A DNA stretch of 64,000 bases, from positions 1,808,001 through 1,872,000 of the forward strand of contig CALYLW010000017.1 of the NCBI GenBank assembly GCA_944989445.1, in the 5' to 3' direction. Numbering within the stretch: position 1 is the first letter of the stretch; every line of letters begins with the position of its first letter. The position numbers and the translations under genes are program-made. Under the pieces are notes generated by a model. That model was not told the DNA's origin and did no database searches. It saw only the letters and a program-made list of their open reading frames with translations. Origin of the DNA: Ampullaceana balthica. Taxonomy: Eukaryota; Mollusca; Gastropoda; Lymnaeidae. Below, piece by piece: positions 1 through 13,300 of the stretch.

Positions 1-1539
1 TAGCGCACGACCACATTCTATCCCTGCCCCACCCCACCCCATTTATCAATTTGTCAAGTGCCATAATCTTTAATCTCGCTGTTTTTATCGCCACGTTAAA
101 AGGGATGCTGGCCGGAGGTAGTCCACTGCGAGGGGCGGCGTTTTAACCCCTCGTGCTGCTGTCGGGCCGCGAATGAGACGTCATCTGCGTCGTCGTTATG
201 TTGGCATCAGCCGGTCAGTCCATCTCCTAAACTTACACGACGTCCACATGTCCACCACGAGGGAGTGGGTGGGTGGCGTGAAACGTCAAAGTTAGACCAG
301 GCGTGGAACCTTGACTCGGAAACGAAGAGGCAAGCCGCTTCACGTGCGTGGACAGTGGTGCAACGGATTCCGGTTTTAGGAAAAAAGAAAGTCACATAAG
401 AAAGAATTAAAATAAATTCAAATTAAATTACAAATTAAAAAGCCCAAAGGAAAAAAGTCACACGCACACAAACAACACACAGGGGAAAGTCACAAAAAAT
501 CTTATGTATAAGTATAACTATAACAAATCTCATCGGACAGAATATTCGTTATCTAGAAAAGAAAATATAAAGCACCTTTGAATTTAAAAAGAAAATGATT
601 AAGGTGGGTTGCGCGCTTTAATCAATATTCTTTTCTTATTCGTGCTTAGGAATATAAATGTAGGCTACATGAAGTGGATGGATTTTGACAAAATTTAGCA
701 AAACTTACATTATGCATTAAATTTTGTTATCCACACTCAACTGTTGAAATTGAAGGTACTTTTAACAATGCTATTGGGCAATAACGTAAATTGGACTTAA
801 GAGAAATGGTGCTAGCTATATCCTTAGTGAAATAAAGCAGTATTTAAATATTGTTAAAAGTAATCCTATCATTCACTCCATTCGGGACTGATTAAATAAA
901 TTATTGTTAAAATTCTATTGTAAAATTTTTGTTTCTAAGATCACTGTCATTTTTCAGCCAATTTTATTGCCAGACTATTTCAAGGCAACCATTTTTCGTA
1001 AACTTAAACACAACGTAACTTTATTGCTTCGGCCCCCACCGGGGATAAACCCTCTGTATACGTACAGAGGGTCTAAACGGAGACCCTTACCTAACTTAAA
1101 AGAATAATTATAGATATTGCATTTCTTTGGAATTGTCTTTTTTTTTCTTTGACTTTTCCAAGCGCTCACCATCAATTACGTGAGATAATTATTATTATTA
1201 TTATCTTTTACATACTCGATTTGCCGTCTAAAGTAGACAATTAATAATATGACGTATTTTCAGACGGTTTGTTTAAAAAAAAATTAATAAAGCCGCCCCG
1301 ATTATAAGTAATACTAGTGAACATGCGTGACAAATAACCGTCTTACTGTTACTATGCATATCTTCAGGATGTTTCACCTAAATGTTGTTCAAGCCGTAGG
1401 GTCTTGACCAATTGTGGCGAAATTTTTTTGGGGCCGCGTGCCCAAAATTCAAAGAAAACCCACTTATGTATAGCAGAGTGCCAACACTCAAATGAAACCC
1501 GAAAATGGGGGCATGGCTTAGCCGGTTTGATTAAGGAAG
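1..1539. other. no gene seen; 3' flank side of window
   Basis: No conserved protein recognised. Bases 100-360 are GC-richer with several CpG. A 9-bp-arm hairpin (CCCTCTGTA-TACG-TACAGAGGG) lies at 1049-1070. The rest is AT-rich. Confidence 0.5.
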
Positions 1540-1618
1540 TAACATTTTAGTAGCGTGCCCGCTGATGAGGCTCTGCGTGCCAACTGTGGCACGCGTGCAC
1601 ATAGGTTCGCCATCACTG
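1540..1618 (-). mobile_element. hAT element remnant, one terminus
   Basis: The minus strand begins CAGTGATGGCGAACCTATG followed by paired GGCACGC/GCGTGCC blocks, the well-known hAT (Charlie-like) terminus. The other end is not recognisable and may lie near 1380. Confidence 0.5.
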
Positions 1619-2279
1619 GTCTAGACTTTCATTAAATTATCTCAATTTCAGCTGGTATGTACCGATTTGTTAGAAATGTGAGTTCCGAAGGTTAGAGAGG
1701 AAAGGGGGTTTGAGCTTAACTGTGACATTGTTTTGTTCACCGTTTGATGTGCACCAGGATACTGCTCATCACGCTGTGCACTGACCTACTGCAAGAATGC
1801 ACGGTTTTGGTACCCGTTGAACCCCGAACCGCGGTAATGTGATCACCAACAGTGTAAGTGTACACTTGAATTTGTGGTGGCCGACGTAACAGGGAGCAGA
1901 TGTAACAGGCTCACCTCACGCGGTGTGGCACTCTGGGTAAATGGAGTAGTATAAGGGGGTCATCTGGCCATTGCTGGTTGCGGAGTGTGCCGATTGGGGA
2001 TGTCGGTAGTGACGCTAACGATAAAACACAACAGCGATTTTATGTTTCCGGGCCGGGATGAACACTTTCTTTTGTGATTCAAATAATGTATATTACTCCC
2101 ACAAAAGGTCGACTAGAGACTGGACGATTGAAAAGCTGCGATGGTCTTCTCGTCTGCGTGCGCTTTTTAAGGTAAAAAATGAAGTGGAAAGGAAATTTGG
2201 GACCCGTCGAAATGGGGCTGCAAGGGAAAAGAAAGACCGCAACAAAAAACATAGACTCGAGATAAAGAGGGATCCGACT

Positions 2280-2450
2280 AGAGGTTGTTCAAGGAAACGT
2301 GAGGTCCAACGAGAGGAAAGGGTTCGATGAAAGGAGGGTGTCCAACGAAATGTTGTTCGAGGAAAAGAGGACCCAACGAGAGGATGTGTTCAGTGACAGG
2401 AGGGGTCAACGAGAAGATGTGTTCAAGGAAAGGAGGGGCTCGAGGAAGGG
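2280..2450 (+). repeat. degenerate short tandem repeats
   Basis: Purine-rich, irregular 20-40 bp units alternate GTTCAAGGAAA / GTCCAACGAGAGGA / GTGTTCA phrases. No coding support for the overlapping frames. Confidence 0.5.
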
Positions 2451-2598
2451 ATGGGTGTAGTGAATGTGAATGGATAAGTGCAGTGTAAATGAGGGGCGTG
2501 GAAAGAACGGATAATACCCACTTTTTACCCAGCAAACAGTTATATTTTCCACTGGTATTTAGCGGAACAAGATCCACTAATAAGCATGTCTTCTATGT

Positions 2599-2784
2599 CA
2601 GTGCTTCTCAAACTTTTTAGTATGGCGGACGGCAGAATTTTTTTTCCATTGCACCATGGGACCTGTGCACTATTTTACCTGCACTGACAATTTTTTCTGT
2701 CCTTTTTTGATAACTCCTGCGGACCGGCGGCGGATGGCCCACGGACCGGCACCGGTTTGCGGACCACCACTTTGAGAAGCACTG
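2599..2784. mobile_element. hAT MITE family 1 (CAGTGCTTCTCAAA), copy 1
   Basis: 186-bp element with terminal inverted repeats CAGTGCTTCTCAAA / TTTGAGAAGCACTG, flanked by a perfect 8-bp duplication TTCTATGT (2591-2598 and 2785-2792). No transposase: non-autonomous hAT. Confidence 0.88.
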
Positions 2785-3533
2785 TTCTATGTTACTTAGC
2801 TGAACCACACCTATCATCAATGTTGCCAAAACGCACTCATTTGAACCACCTTACACACACACAAACACTTTCCCCAAAATTTAACAGCAGTAATCGACAT
2901 GTCATCACAGTCCGGGGTCACGTGAGGTAATCAAACAAGTCAGCGATTACTTCCGCTGACGTTTCATCAACTCCGAGGTTTCCTTTCTAGTTCTAGCCCC
3001 AGATCTAGAAATTGCCATCCCCCCAAAAAAATGTATCTACCTTTGAGAAGTTTGTTTCAGGAAGTGACGAAAGACGCTCCGCAGGCGCAATGAGCCTTCT
3101 TTAAACACACTTGGGCTGGGGAGGCTGCCCAGGTTTATGGTACAGGACCACCCCGGGGGTTTTCCTTTCCCCCGTCGTCACCTCATTCAAATGAGGATGC
3201 TGGCTCTCGGCCAGATAGCGTGGACTTCCTTTTAATCAGGGTCCGTCCTGTCAGTGCGTGCTCTTATCGCTATGTACAGCCTGCCCCGATCCGGGGACTA
3301 AGTAGACTTTGCTGGTGTCCTCACGCAGCGTGGCTTATAGGGTTAGTGCCGCCACGAGAAAGACGACATCTCCGCACAAGTCAACCCTCCTTTAAATTAA
3401 AGATTAGAGTGCCGCCTGGGGCGGACTGACCCCTCTTTCTTTCTTCCAGACGATACTTGGTGTAACCACTTGCTTTAAAAAAAAATAACACACTCGATCC
3501 CGTTGCTGTTACTGATTTCAATATTGTGTCCAC

Positions 3534-3708
3534 CAATGTTCCTTCTAAGGTTCGTTGGCCTGTGTGCAAATTAAAAACCTTCGTGTGCAAATTTCCACGG
3601 CATCTATTTTAGTGCAATATTTTACAAAATTTGCTGCGCGGTAATTCTAAACTGCTGCGCGTGGTCGGTCCGATACCTGTGAGGCTGCGCAGTTTAAAGA
3701 GAACATTG
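3534..3708. mobile_element. hAT MITE family 2 (CAATGTTCC), copy 1
   Basis: 175-bp element ending CAATGTTCC...GGAACATTG-type repeats (CAATGTTCCTTCTAAG / TTTAAAGAGAACATTG). The flanks GTGTCCAC and GTGTCCAA match at 7 of 8 positions. Two relatives lie at 13562 and 35786. Confidence 0.78.
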
Positions 3709-4479
3709 GTGTCCAAGTGTCCACTAATTATTAGGTTAATATGTTGATGTGTATTTTTTCAAAATTAATAGATTTCAGCTGAAATATATTTATTTTGAAA
3801 ACTTCTGTCATTTGTGACGGGTAATACACTAGTAATTGTTAAATTAATTAATCCGATTTAAACATTACTGTGTCGGGGATTTCCGATGATTAACAATACC
3901 ACGCACTTCATTTTTTGGGCGTTTCGTTTCATTAAAAAAAATCATTTTATAACTTTAATCCATATGAAAGCTTGACATTACTAGAGAATTACTTGAAAAT
4001 ACGTTGGAGGGAACAAAAACTCTGGTCTGCTAAATTTCTGCAACAGTATTTTAAATAGCCGTAACTTTATCATACCTGCTGGTATGGGTAGGTACTCTTG
4101 AATAAAAATAAAACTCAATAATATTAAATTATAATGAAAACTACTTTTTAAAATATGTGTTTTTGAGTAGTCAAACGTAGAAATAATACACCGTAATACG
4201 ATTCAAGAAGCAGCTGTCAAACTGTAAAATGACCAAATAAGCCACACCCTGTCCACAAAAAAGCAAAACGTTCTTGACAAATCACGTTTTCCATTTCCAC
4301 ATCTATTGCTGACCATAATAAAGACCATCTGCCACCTAAACTGTTTTCTGAGGTATCACTATCAGTTCAATTCAGCCCCTTACTTTATGCCATTAATTTG
4401 TTGGGTTTTTTCCTCTCCATTTTCCCCCCAAAACCCTTTTCCCTTTTACTTCTCGCGCTCCAGCACGCACCCTCTCAAA

Positions 4480-4970
4480 ATTCCCACCGCCGCGGAGGCC
4501 AAATTTGAGAACCCCTGCCGCACAGGTTAGGTCGTGTTTGTATTCAACACTTCCATCTCTCTCACCCCCGGCCTCAAATTTCTGACACATCACGGCCAAC
4601 GAGAACTGTTTGTCTTAGTGGTTTAAACGATCGAGAGAAGTATAAGAGCCCCAGTGATTTCTAGATTCCCAATGCGGTGAATTAGTGAGAACTCTGGGAG
4701 CCCCCCTGCCACCGCGACCATCCAATAATCCGCCCCGACTTCCACCGTGTCGGGAAGATGGGCATTTAGATGAAGTAAATTGTTTAAGCGAGCCATCACA
4801 GGCTGGTGTAAAGCATATGTGCCACCGTTATCGCTATTTACCCGGGTGACATTCTCTATTATCGCCGGCAACGCTTCCAGTTATTCCGGCCCGGTGAGGC
4901 AGTGAGAGGCGGGTATTGGGTGGGTGGGGGGAAGGGGGAGTACTGAGACGTTTCCGGAAGTGAGGTTATG
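4480..4970. other. GC-richer non-coding stretch
   Basis: Locally CpG-bearing and GC-richer than its surroundings, with a short minus-strand open frame (4623-4871) that I do not recognise. It could be a regulatory island; there is no motif beyond composition. Confidence 0.3.
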
Positions 4971-5334
4971 CCGGTGCCATGCTGGGAGGCGTAATCACTG
5001 CTTTTTAAAATGTTTTTATTATTACTTTTTTTTAAAGAAGAGTCTAATCTTTAAAAAAATATTTAAAAATTAAACGTATTTGGTGAGGTGGTCGGATTAA
5101 AACATATTTCTAGCCGCGTGTTATACTGCAACACGATTAGATTTATTTGATTTATCAAGTCGTGGGGGTGGGGGAGGGAAAGCTGCATTGAGCCATAGGG
5201 GTGGGGGCGGGGTAAAAGAACCTTATGATGAATTCCTTTATTCTGATGATAAAATGCATCAAAATTCTTGAAATCTCATGACACCGTGAACTGATTAGAG
5301 AAAGTATTGGGTGGAGATAAACTAATGTGGAGTT

Positions 5335-5897
5335 AGATAGATATATAGATATATAATAGATAGATAGATAGATAGATATAGATATATATATATATATATA
5401 ATAGATAGATATATATATATATATAATAGATATATATATATATATAATAGATAGATAGATAGATAGATATATATATATATATAATAGATAGATAGATAGA
5501 TAGATATATATATATATAATAGATAGATATATATATATATATATATATAATAGATAGATAGATAGATATATATATATATATATAATAGATAGATAGATAG
5601 ATAGATAGATATATATATATAATAGATAGATAGATAGATATATATATATATAATAGATAGATAGATAGATATATATATATATATATAATAGTAATAATAG
5701 ATAGATAGATAGATATATAGATATATAATAGATAGATAGATATATATATATATATAATAGATAGATAGATATATATATATAATAGATAGATAGATATATA
5801 TATAATAGATAGATAGATAGATATATATATATATAATAGATAGATAGATAGATAGATATATAATAGATAGATAGATATATATATATATATATAATAG
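5335..5897. repeat. compound (TAGA)n/(TA)n microsatellite
   Basis: About 560 bp of interspersed GATA/TAGA and TA runs with repeated ATAATAGATAGATA phrases. The 209-codon minus-strand frame here is only YISIYLSI low complexity. Confidence 0.97.
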
Positions 5898-5962
5898 ATA
5901 GAGAGGAGAAAGGGGGTTAGAGAGAGGTTAGAGGGAAAGAAAAATGAAGAAAGAAAACGCAT

Positions 5963-8900
5963 TTATGAATATAAACAAACATTCACCGATTTTCCATTTC
6001 ACTTTTGTTTATTAATTAAAATAAACAGACTCTTTGAAAATTAATTTGCTTGGTGACGGCAACCAATTCAACCTGACGGATCCCTACAAACTAGACTTCT
6101 CTGCTCACATGGTTGATCTCGGGGCCCACGCTACAAGTACAGGCACAGGTTCATTTGTCTACAACTACAACCCCAGTGTCTGTATCCATAACTAAATACA
6201 CGGGCTTCCCTGCAATGAGGCCAATTAGAACCAGTTCAAATTATCATTTCATTAAATTTCATACCTTCAAATCTCCAACAATTTATTTTTACTTGAATTT
6301 ATATCATTATTAATTTCGTAACAAAGGAATAATTTACCCCGTTTGCCGTTTAGGAAGTAGAGAATACCAGATCGTTCAGTTAATTATGGATAAACAATAT
6401 TTCCTAAACGTCGCTTGAAATTTATTTTTATAAAACGTAATTCTAATTCTATGCAGATTATTTCACTAAATTTTTCTACGTAAACGAAAGACAATGAGCA
6501 AGATTCATGTCCTTGACCTGAGGACCTTGCGAGCAGGAAGTGGAAGGACGACCAATGGCAGTGTCAGGACGGAAATCATGCAGGATGGAGCAATTAAAAA
6601 TTTTGAAACGTATCCTGAGACAAAACAATACATTTCTCAAACGGGTTCTCCTTTCTAAACGAAACCGTCTCGGTTACTTAAAGTTCCAATATTGATATCA
6701 TGGCCGAACTGAAACGTGTTTTGTTTGTAAAACATCCACGATCGCTGGCGCAAATAAAGGCATCGCGTTTCCGGCGAGCGCGGCGATAAACTTATATCAG
6801 CCACGTAATGGCTTCCGTGTTTACTCTCAAACTAAAATAATCGGTGTCGTATATCCAAGGAGCATCCGCTAACATCACAAGCCGAGCGCCGATTCATGTC
6901 AAATTGAACATCCTCATTCAATAGAAAAATAACATAAACTTTATACGTATATTATACACACACGAAGTTAAACAATTTTTAAAATCATAAACATTTTCTT
7001 TTTAAATTTTAAGTGTTAACATTTGGGGTTCACAAAGATTTGTTCATGAATTGATTGGCGTTCTTAATTGATTTAAATATTTTAAACCAGTGACCTGCGG
7101 CCACAGATGGATAATGTATACACTTATTCACTGTCGGTAGTGTCAGCGTGCCTTTGGGTCTTGGGTTCAACTAGTCAAATAAATTAATCTGAAGATAAAT
7201 TACTTCGAAATTATTGCGAGAGTTTACAAATCTTTTTATATTTTAATATTTTTTAATAAATTAAATCACTAGAATTGATAAAAGATAACTTTAAAAAACA
7301 AAAACAGGAGAGTGATGGGGATAGCATTGAGGGAGCTATCAGTGTTATGTATTTTATTACCGAGATTATGTTTCATTGTAAAGTAGACATTGAGCGTTAC
7401 TTACTTAGTCCATGTTATCAACATGTACATCCAGTTAAGACAGGGGTAGGTAAACTGTTGAGATGGAAGCGCCAACAGTTACAATTTACAAATTTCCCAG
7501 TTTTGAAAGAATCACAAATAATATTCGCTTTGAAAAACAAAATAATATAAATATTAATACTTGCGCATGGAACTGGAGAGACGCATCTTGACACCGAAAG
7601 AGCTGCAGGTGCCTGACCCCTGGGTTAGGATATGAATCTCTCTATATATAATAATTTTTATATTTTGCAAACAATTTGTTACGTCTTTTTTGTTCTTTAA
7701 TGGTCAGAAGAAATAAGACGCCGCAAACTTTACCATTTATCTCTGGTGACGATCACCTTCAGTACCGCTTGGTTCTTAAATGAACATACAAAACACGTGT
7801 ATTTCTAAATCGGTAATCTGTACACAGCTTAGACTTCAGTTTCACACACCAGGGAACTTCTAACTCAACATCCAGTAACAGTGCAGTGCACACCCTGTTC
7901 CCTTTCATCCATCACAACACAGTATATGACTAGATAATTTCATAACACTATTTGAAACATTTCATACATGGTAATATAACAATACAATTCACGAACTTAC
8001 GCGTGGAAAAATTATCCATTTTCATTTATGAAACTAAGCGACACATTTTGAAGACTAAATTCTACAAAAATAGTTCGCAATTCAAAACGAAAAATTTTCA
8101 CATTGGAATCTAATCCACGATTACAACATATCCCCTCCTACTCCTATGCTTGAAGAGATCCCCTTGGACTATTACACAACGGTATTATAATATTACAGTT
8201 CTCCCAATCCATTTACAATGCGCATTTTACTACTTTACCATACAGAACAAAATCATGCAAATGAACTACTTTAAAAAGAAGAGAAAAAATAAAAGGTAAG
8301 ATTTCCATTAAAATTTCACACGTAAAATGAAATGAGTCAAAACTTTCAAGGTCCTTAAACTTTTATTGTTTATTGGAATTAAGTTTTTAGAAAATAGATG
8401 AATAATACAACAACATCTAATGTTTGCTTTAAATTTAAATAGAGCAAATCAAACAACCACAACAATTACATTTAGGCTTAGCCAATAAAATCTGACATTT
8501 GAAATGCCACATCTCATAAGGAACCAATCAGCATTAACTAGGCATAAAAGATTTGTTCACAAAGGTAAAAACTAGAGAACGTTAAAGCAAAAAAGGCAAC
8601 TGTTACCGAAGAGTTTCACTTGCCTTATAACTCAGGAAAATAACAGAAAATCAATCATTTGCTGTAAATTAATGTAAAGTTAAAAATTTTGTGATGAATA
8701 AAAGTATCGGGACAATGTTAAGAGACATTTATTTAATACCATAGACAATCCAGTGCTCATTGACGCCAGCACAATGTTAATAAAATTGTTAAACTCGAGT
8801 GCCTGTTGGCCACAGAGCAAATATTCAGCTCCATACCAAATTTAAATCACTCCTATTCCAATATCATCTGTGATCAATGGAGGTAGTGTTGCTAAGATGT

Positions 8901-10232
8901 TCCTGTTTTTGCATCTCTTTTTCTGGCTACCATGTGATGCCAGTGTTCCAGTGACAGCATTGTACACAGGACAACACGTTCCCCCATAATCTTCTTTCTG
9001 TTGATGATGAATAACACAGGAAACATTCTGGGATTGAATACTGATGTCATCGCACCTACTGATCCATTTCATGGTACAACTTCCAGGGCTTAGTGACAAT
9101 ATTCAACACCCTAGCCTCTACCAAACCCATATTTTGTATTGCTCAGAATTTCTGAGTTATACCAGGACGCGATAGATGCTATCTGGTTTTATGTGTACAG
9201 AGGAGAAAAAAAAATATATATATATAGTAAAAAAAAAGCAAGCGTTTAATTTCATTCAATGTCTGGTTCCTTTATTGGGAATTATTTATGTTCTTCAATT
9301 TTAAAACCAAATGAAATGTTCATGGTGCAGAAACATGTGAATCCATGACAGAGGGTGCAGTTAAATGAGGCCAATACTATGAAATGTTATTGTAAAATAT
9401 GGATGTTTGTGGATACTTACAAATGATGGCGGCAAAGCAATGAAACAGTACGGGGTTATCATTACGGACGTAAAATGGTATCCAGTGACAATGGCCCAAA
9501 ATGAACAAATCATTCAGTAAAAATGCACGGACGTAGACACAAAGTTACGCATTTCCATTTACGTTACAAAACTAGGACATCATTATCAGGAAAGAATGCA
9601 TCAACCGAATGAGCCGAGGCCACAAACTTGAAGACACCTCACAGTTGAGAAGACTGAAAGCTTGAGCTGCATCTATCTACTTCCACCAATGATTTAAAGG
9701 TATCCTGCATTCAATGTCCCCGTCGACTTTATACAGACATCAGACAACGCTGTTACAAACATCAGGCCATGACTTGTATTATTCTTTTCTATGTCCACTG
9801 AGCCTTGCTGTCAGATATGAAGCACATCTTTGTTGCTGTCTTTAAACATGCATCTTCTCTTTTTTGACAGCTTTCCGCTGTTAACACTAACTAATGACAA
9901 CCGAGACCATCACGTCATTTAAAACCAAAGACTAGTCCTGGTAAAATGCATTCTCCAAGATTGTTTTCTAAAAATTTATTTGAAAAGGGGATTAACTTGT
10001 GACACAGGGTGAGAGGGAGAGAGATACTAGTAAAAAAAATGGGGGATACAATCAAAATTTATTGTATTAAAATCTTCGGTTTGTCTGGTGATAAAATGCA
10101 GGTTTTATTTATAATGCTGCATATTAATCATTTTAAAACTAAAACTTGTGGCCTGCCTAACCCAGTGGGAATTGAGTTTTATCTCTGGACAAGTTAAATG
10201 ATTCTCAAAATTAGTTGAAAGCATTTTCTCTA
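5963..10232. other. no gene seen: YLPM1 downstream flank and 3' UTR
   Basis: AT-rich, without recognisable proteins or complete repeats. The part nearest 10232 should be YLPM1 3' UTR of unknown length. The minus-strand frame 8842-9099 matches nothing I know. Confidence 0.5.
10104..10109 (-). terminator. candidate YLPM1 polyadenylation signal
   Basis: An AATAAA hexamer (minus strand) about 125 nt past the YLPM1 stop codon. In this AT-rich sequence such hexamers are common, so only its position supports it. Other AATAAA copies lie further downstream. Confidence 0.3.
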
Positions 10233-10388
10233 CTAAGACTTGTAGAAGTATTTTGTTTGGTTCAGAGCCTTATTAGCGAAGTCATCATCTGTGATCCTCT
10301 CCCAGTCCTGCTGGGTTTGACCCACTATGAACCCAAGATCTCGGCGACGACTTTGAGTTTTCTTCTCCTCAAGATCAGCCCACCGAAC
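10233..10388 (-). CDS. YLPM1: YLPM1 last coding exon 20: PP1-docking C-terminus
   Basis: Acceptor TTATTATAG, stop TAG at 10235-10233, 51 residues. It starts VRWADLEEKKTQSRRRD, so the spliced product reads KKRVRWADLEEKK, the RVxF-type PP1-docking site known in ZAP3/YLPM1. It continues LGFIVGQTQQDWERITDDD and ends NQTKYFYKS, against vertebrate IGFVVGQTDWEKITDE...NRTKYI. The near-complete C-terminal match fixes the gene end. Confidence 0.96.
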   Translation of the reverse strand, partial: VRWADLEEKKTQSRRRDLGFIVGQTQQDWERITDDDFANKALNQTKYFYKS

Positions 10389-13300
10389 CTATAATAAAAA
10401 AATTGATTAACATTTTTTTAAAAATATTATGATGCAGGAGATTAGACTACAGTAATGATCTTTGAAAATTATTTTTAACATTAAAAATTAGTTATTCAGT
10501 GGTTTTTTAAAAATTGTAGCACTCTCTTTAATTTTTAATAATCATTTTGGGGAAGATCTTTTTCTAATCTCTAATTTAATAATAAATATTACAGATCTTG
10601 AATGCATTTATCTTCTTCGTGAGGCAGTAAATACTCTGCTCAAAGCTTACTCTTTTTTTCCCAGGCAATGACTCGCGTGAAATGTATTCATCATCCATCT
10701 GATCCAGCTGGAGATATTCATTCAAACTCTGGTGTTCTTGAATATGTTTCTTACTGACCCGGATACCATCAAGTTTGTCTGAAGAGGAAATGAGGACATT
10801 CAAAAGAAAATATTCCATCGGCTTAGCACTGGGGAATAACTAAAAAGAAAGTTTTAAAAGTTGATAACTTGAGTAAACAAATTGTACACAAATAGCTCAC
10901 TATAAAAATGATTTTTTCTTTGACTTATTGCCTTAAATTTTATTTTCTTGAATGAATTTGTTAACAAGATAATATAATGAATATAAAAAGATCCTAAATG
11001 AAAAAAGAACAAACAAAAAATCAAAACAAAATGCAAATAAAAAAGAATCCACCTACCAAGTGTTTCTTCTGATGTATCCAACTCCCACTTGGACTTTTCA
11101 TAAATCTGTTAAAACAGCAGAAAAAATGACATGTCCCCTTGGTTAGGTCCCTGGCTTGTTTCAGTACAAAATCTTGTACAAGCCAAGCAACAATCATCAA
11201 CCAAGCAACAATCACCACCCTAGTACTAGTAGCAACAAGCAACAATCACCACCCAAGTGACACTGCACACATTTGCTGATCAATGCTTTATATTTTTTTC
11301 CATGAGTTAAGTAATGCAAGTTAATATAATTTTAACCAGGGTACATGTTTGGAGACTTAATTTTGAAAGATGTTACAAGTGTAATGTAAACTTATGGCCT
11401 CAATTTTGAGGAAGGTCATTTCTTAGCCTTCACCAACCAAATGTTTACAAGTTTACTCTATTTTACTAAAACCATTGATTTTTTTTCAGTGCAAAGCCAA
11501 ACAACTGCATAGGATAAGTTTAAAAGAAAATCTTATCATGTGATTAAAAGAAAATCATGTAAATATTTTAATCACAGGGGGTTTTGCAATTACTCATGTC
11601 CACACAATGCTGCATTAAGTTAAAACAATTTAAAAATAAAAACTTTGATGAAAAACATTTCATACTTTAGTTGTTCTAGAGTTTTAAGGAGAAACTAGAG
11701 TTCATTAATTGAATAAAAAATGAAATTGTAGAATATTAAATGGTCATCAGTAACAAGTGTTTTTGTACTGTACACAATCATCTGTTTTCCTGCAAGAGAT
11801 CATCATATTAGTCATTGAGACTGATGATATTCTGGAGAAGAAGAAAACAGTTTATTGATCATTGGCCAGTGCTCATGCTGAAGGAGGCTCCAAACCTAAG
11901 GGTGTGAATATTTAAATGTAAATTAATAAGCATACTGAAAGTACTTAAAGAAAAATTCCAATGTCAAAATGGAATGGCCAATATTTTGCCAACTGAGCAG
12001 TTAGAAAACCTGTGGTAAAACTTTATTAGTAACATTCTGAAACAAAAATAAAAGTTCATTAATTTTATATAAGTATAAGGCCTTCAAAATATATATAACA
12101 GTTTAAAAAGAGAGAGAGAGAGAGACTCGTGAGACACATAACTCATTACACCAATAACCTGATTAATATGGTTTTATCAAGCTAGAAAAAACAATTTTAA
12201 TTTGTGGTTAGCTCTTTGTGGAGCACAACTCTATTCTTTAAATTAAATCTATGTGTTGCGATGAAGTTTGCTACCTATAAGCAACATTGTTTGACTAATA
12301 TTTATATCTCATCTAAGTGACATATATTGGAACCACTTCAATGTAAAAACATTATATGTCACTTATCGAGACAGTAACATATGATGACATCTAAAAGTCA
12401 AAGATGTTGTCAAATCATTTTTATACCTCTAATATATTGCATGTTCTTTCAAATGAGTTTTAAAAACTTAAATATCATTTGTTGAACAACACCAAAGAGT
12501 TCTGTATTATTTGCATTATTTTAGGCACAAATGCATTTAACATAATTATTTCATTTTAAAAAAGTCGGGTTATGTCAATTTTTGTTTTAGTATTTTGATG
12601 TTAATGATTCTTTTATTATTTAGATATAATAAATATAATAAAGAATCAGTTTCATCTATTTATTATGTACTTTTGATTATTTTGATTTTTCAAACGTGAT
12701 TTTTATATCTTTTTAGGAATCACTTTTTTAAATACCCCTTTGCAAGCAAATTATTTTTAACAGGCACAAATAATAGCTTCTAATAATTAATTTTCAAATT
12801 AAAGATGATATAAGTTTGATATTTTAATTTTCTTTCTACGTTTTTATACCCGTTTTCAAAACAACTTTTAAAACAACTTTATAGAAGTAATATTGGTTCT
12901 TTAATTTTACACCAGTATGCAATCGTTAATAATTACATTAACAGCAATATTCAACCTTCAATCATAAATTTTAAATATGTATTCCGAATTGTGACCAGTG
13001 GCTACCAGGCAGCCTTTGTATTGTATGGGTTGCTTGCCTAAACAAGGTGTCAAGAGCAATATTTCCTAAAATTACTAATACCAAGTTTTCTAATTTATGT
13101 ACCTCCTATGATATATGGTAAAATTGTTAGTATACAGTACTCAAAACAGAAGCTTTTCAAAGTCAAAAACAGCATTTTTTGTTTGCTGGGTAAATACGTG
13201 ACATTTTGGATTTTGTTCTCGATAGACATGACCTTTATTCATCTGTAAAGAATTTTGCCTGATTCTAACATATGACCACAAAAAAAAACCATTTAAGTCA

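Noticed and set aside
2058..2330. Plus-strand 90-codon basic frame
   Set aside because: Overlaps degenerate purine-rich tandem repeats.
4623..4871. Minus-strand 82-codon frame in GC-richer DNA
   Set aside because: Not recognised, no splice context or homologue; treated as chance.
5333..5962. 209-codon minus-strand frame rich in YISIYLS
   Set aside because: Translation of a TAGA/TA microsatellite; no conserved features.
8842..9099. Minus-strand 85-codon frame downstream of YLPM1
   Set aside because: The YLPM1 C-terminus is complete at 10233; no homology seen, probably 3' UTR or intergenic.
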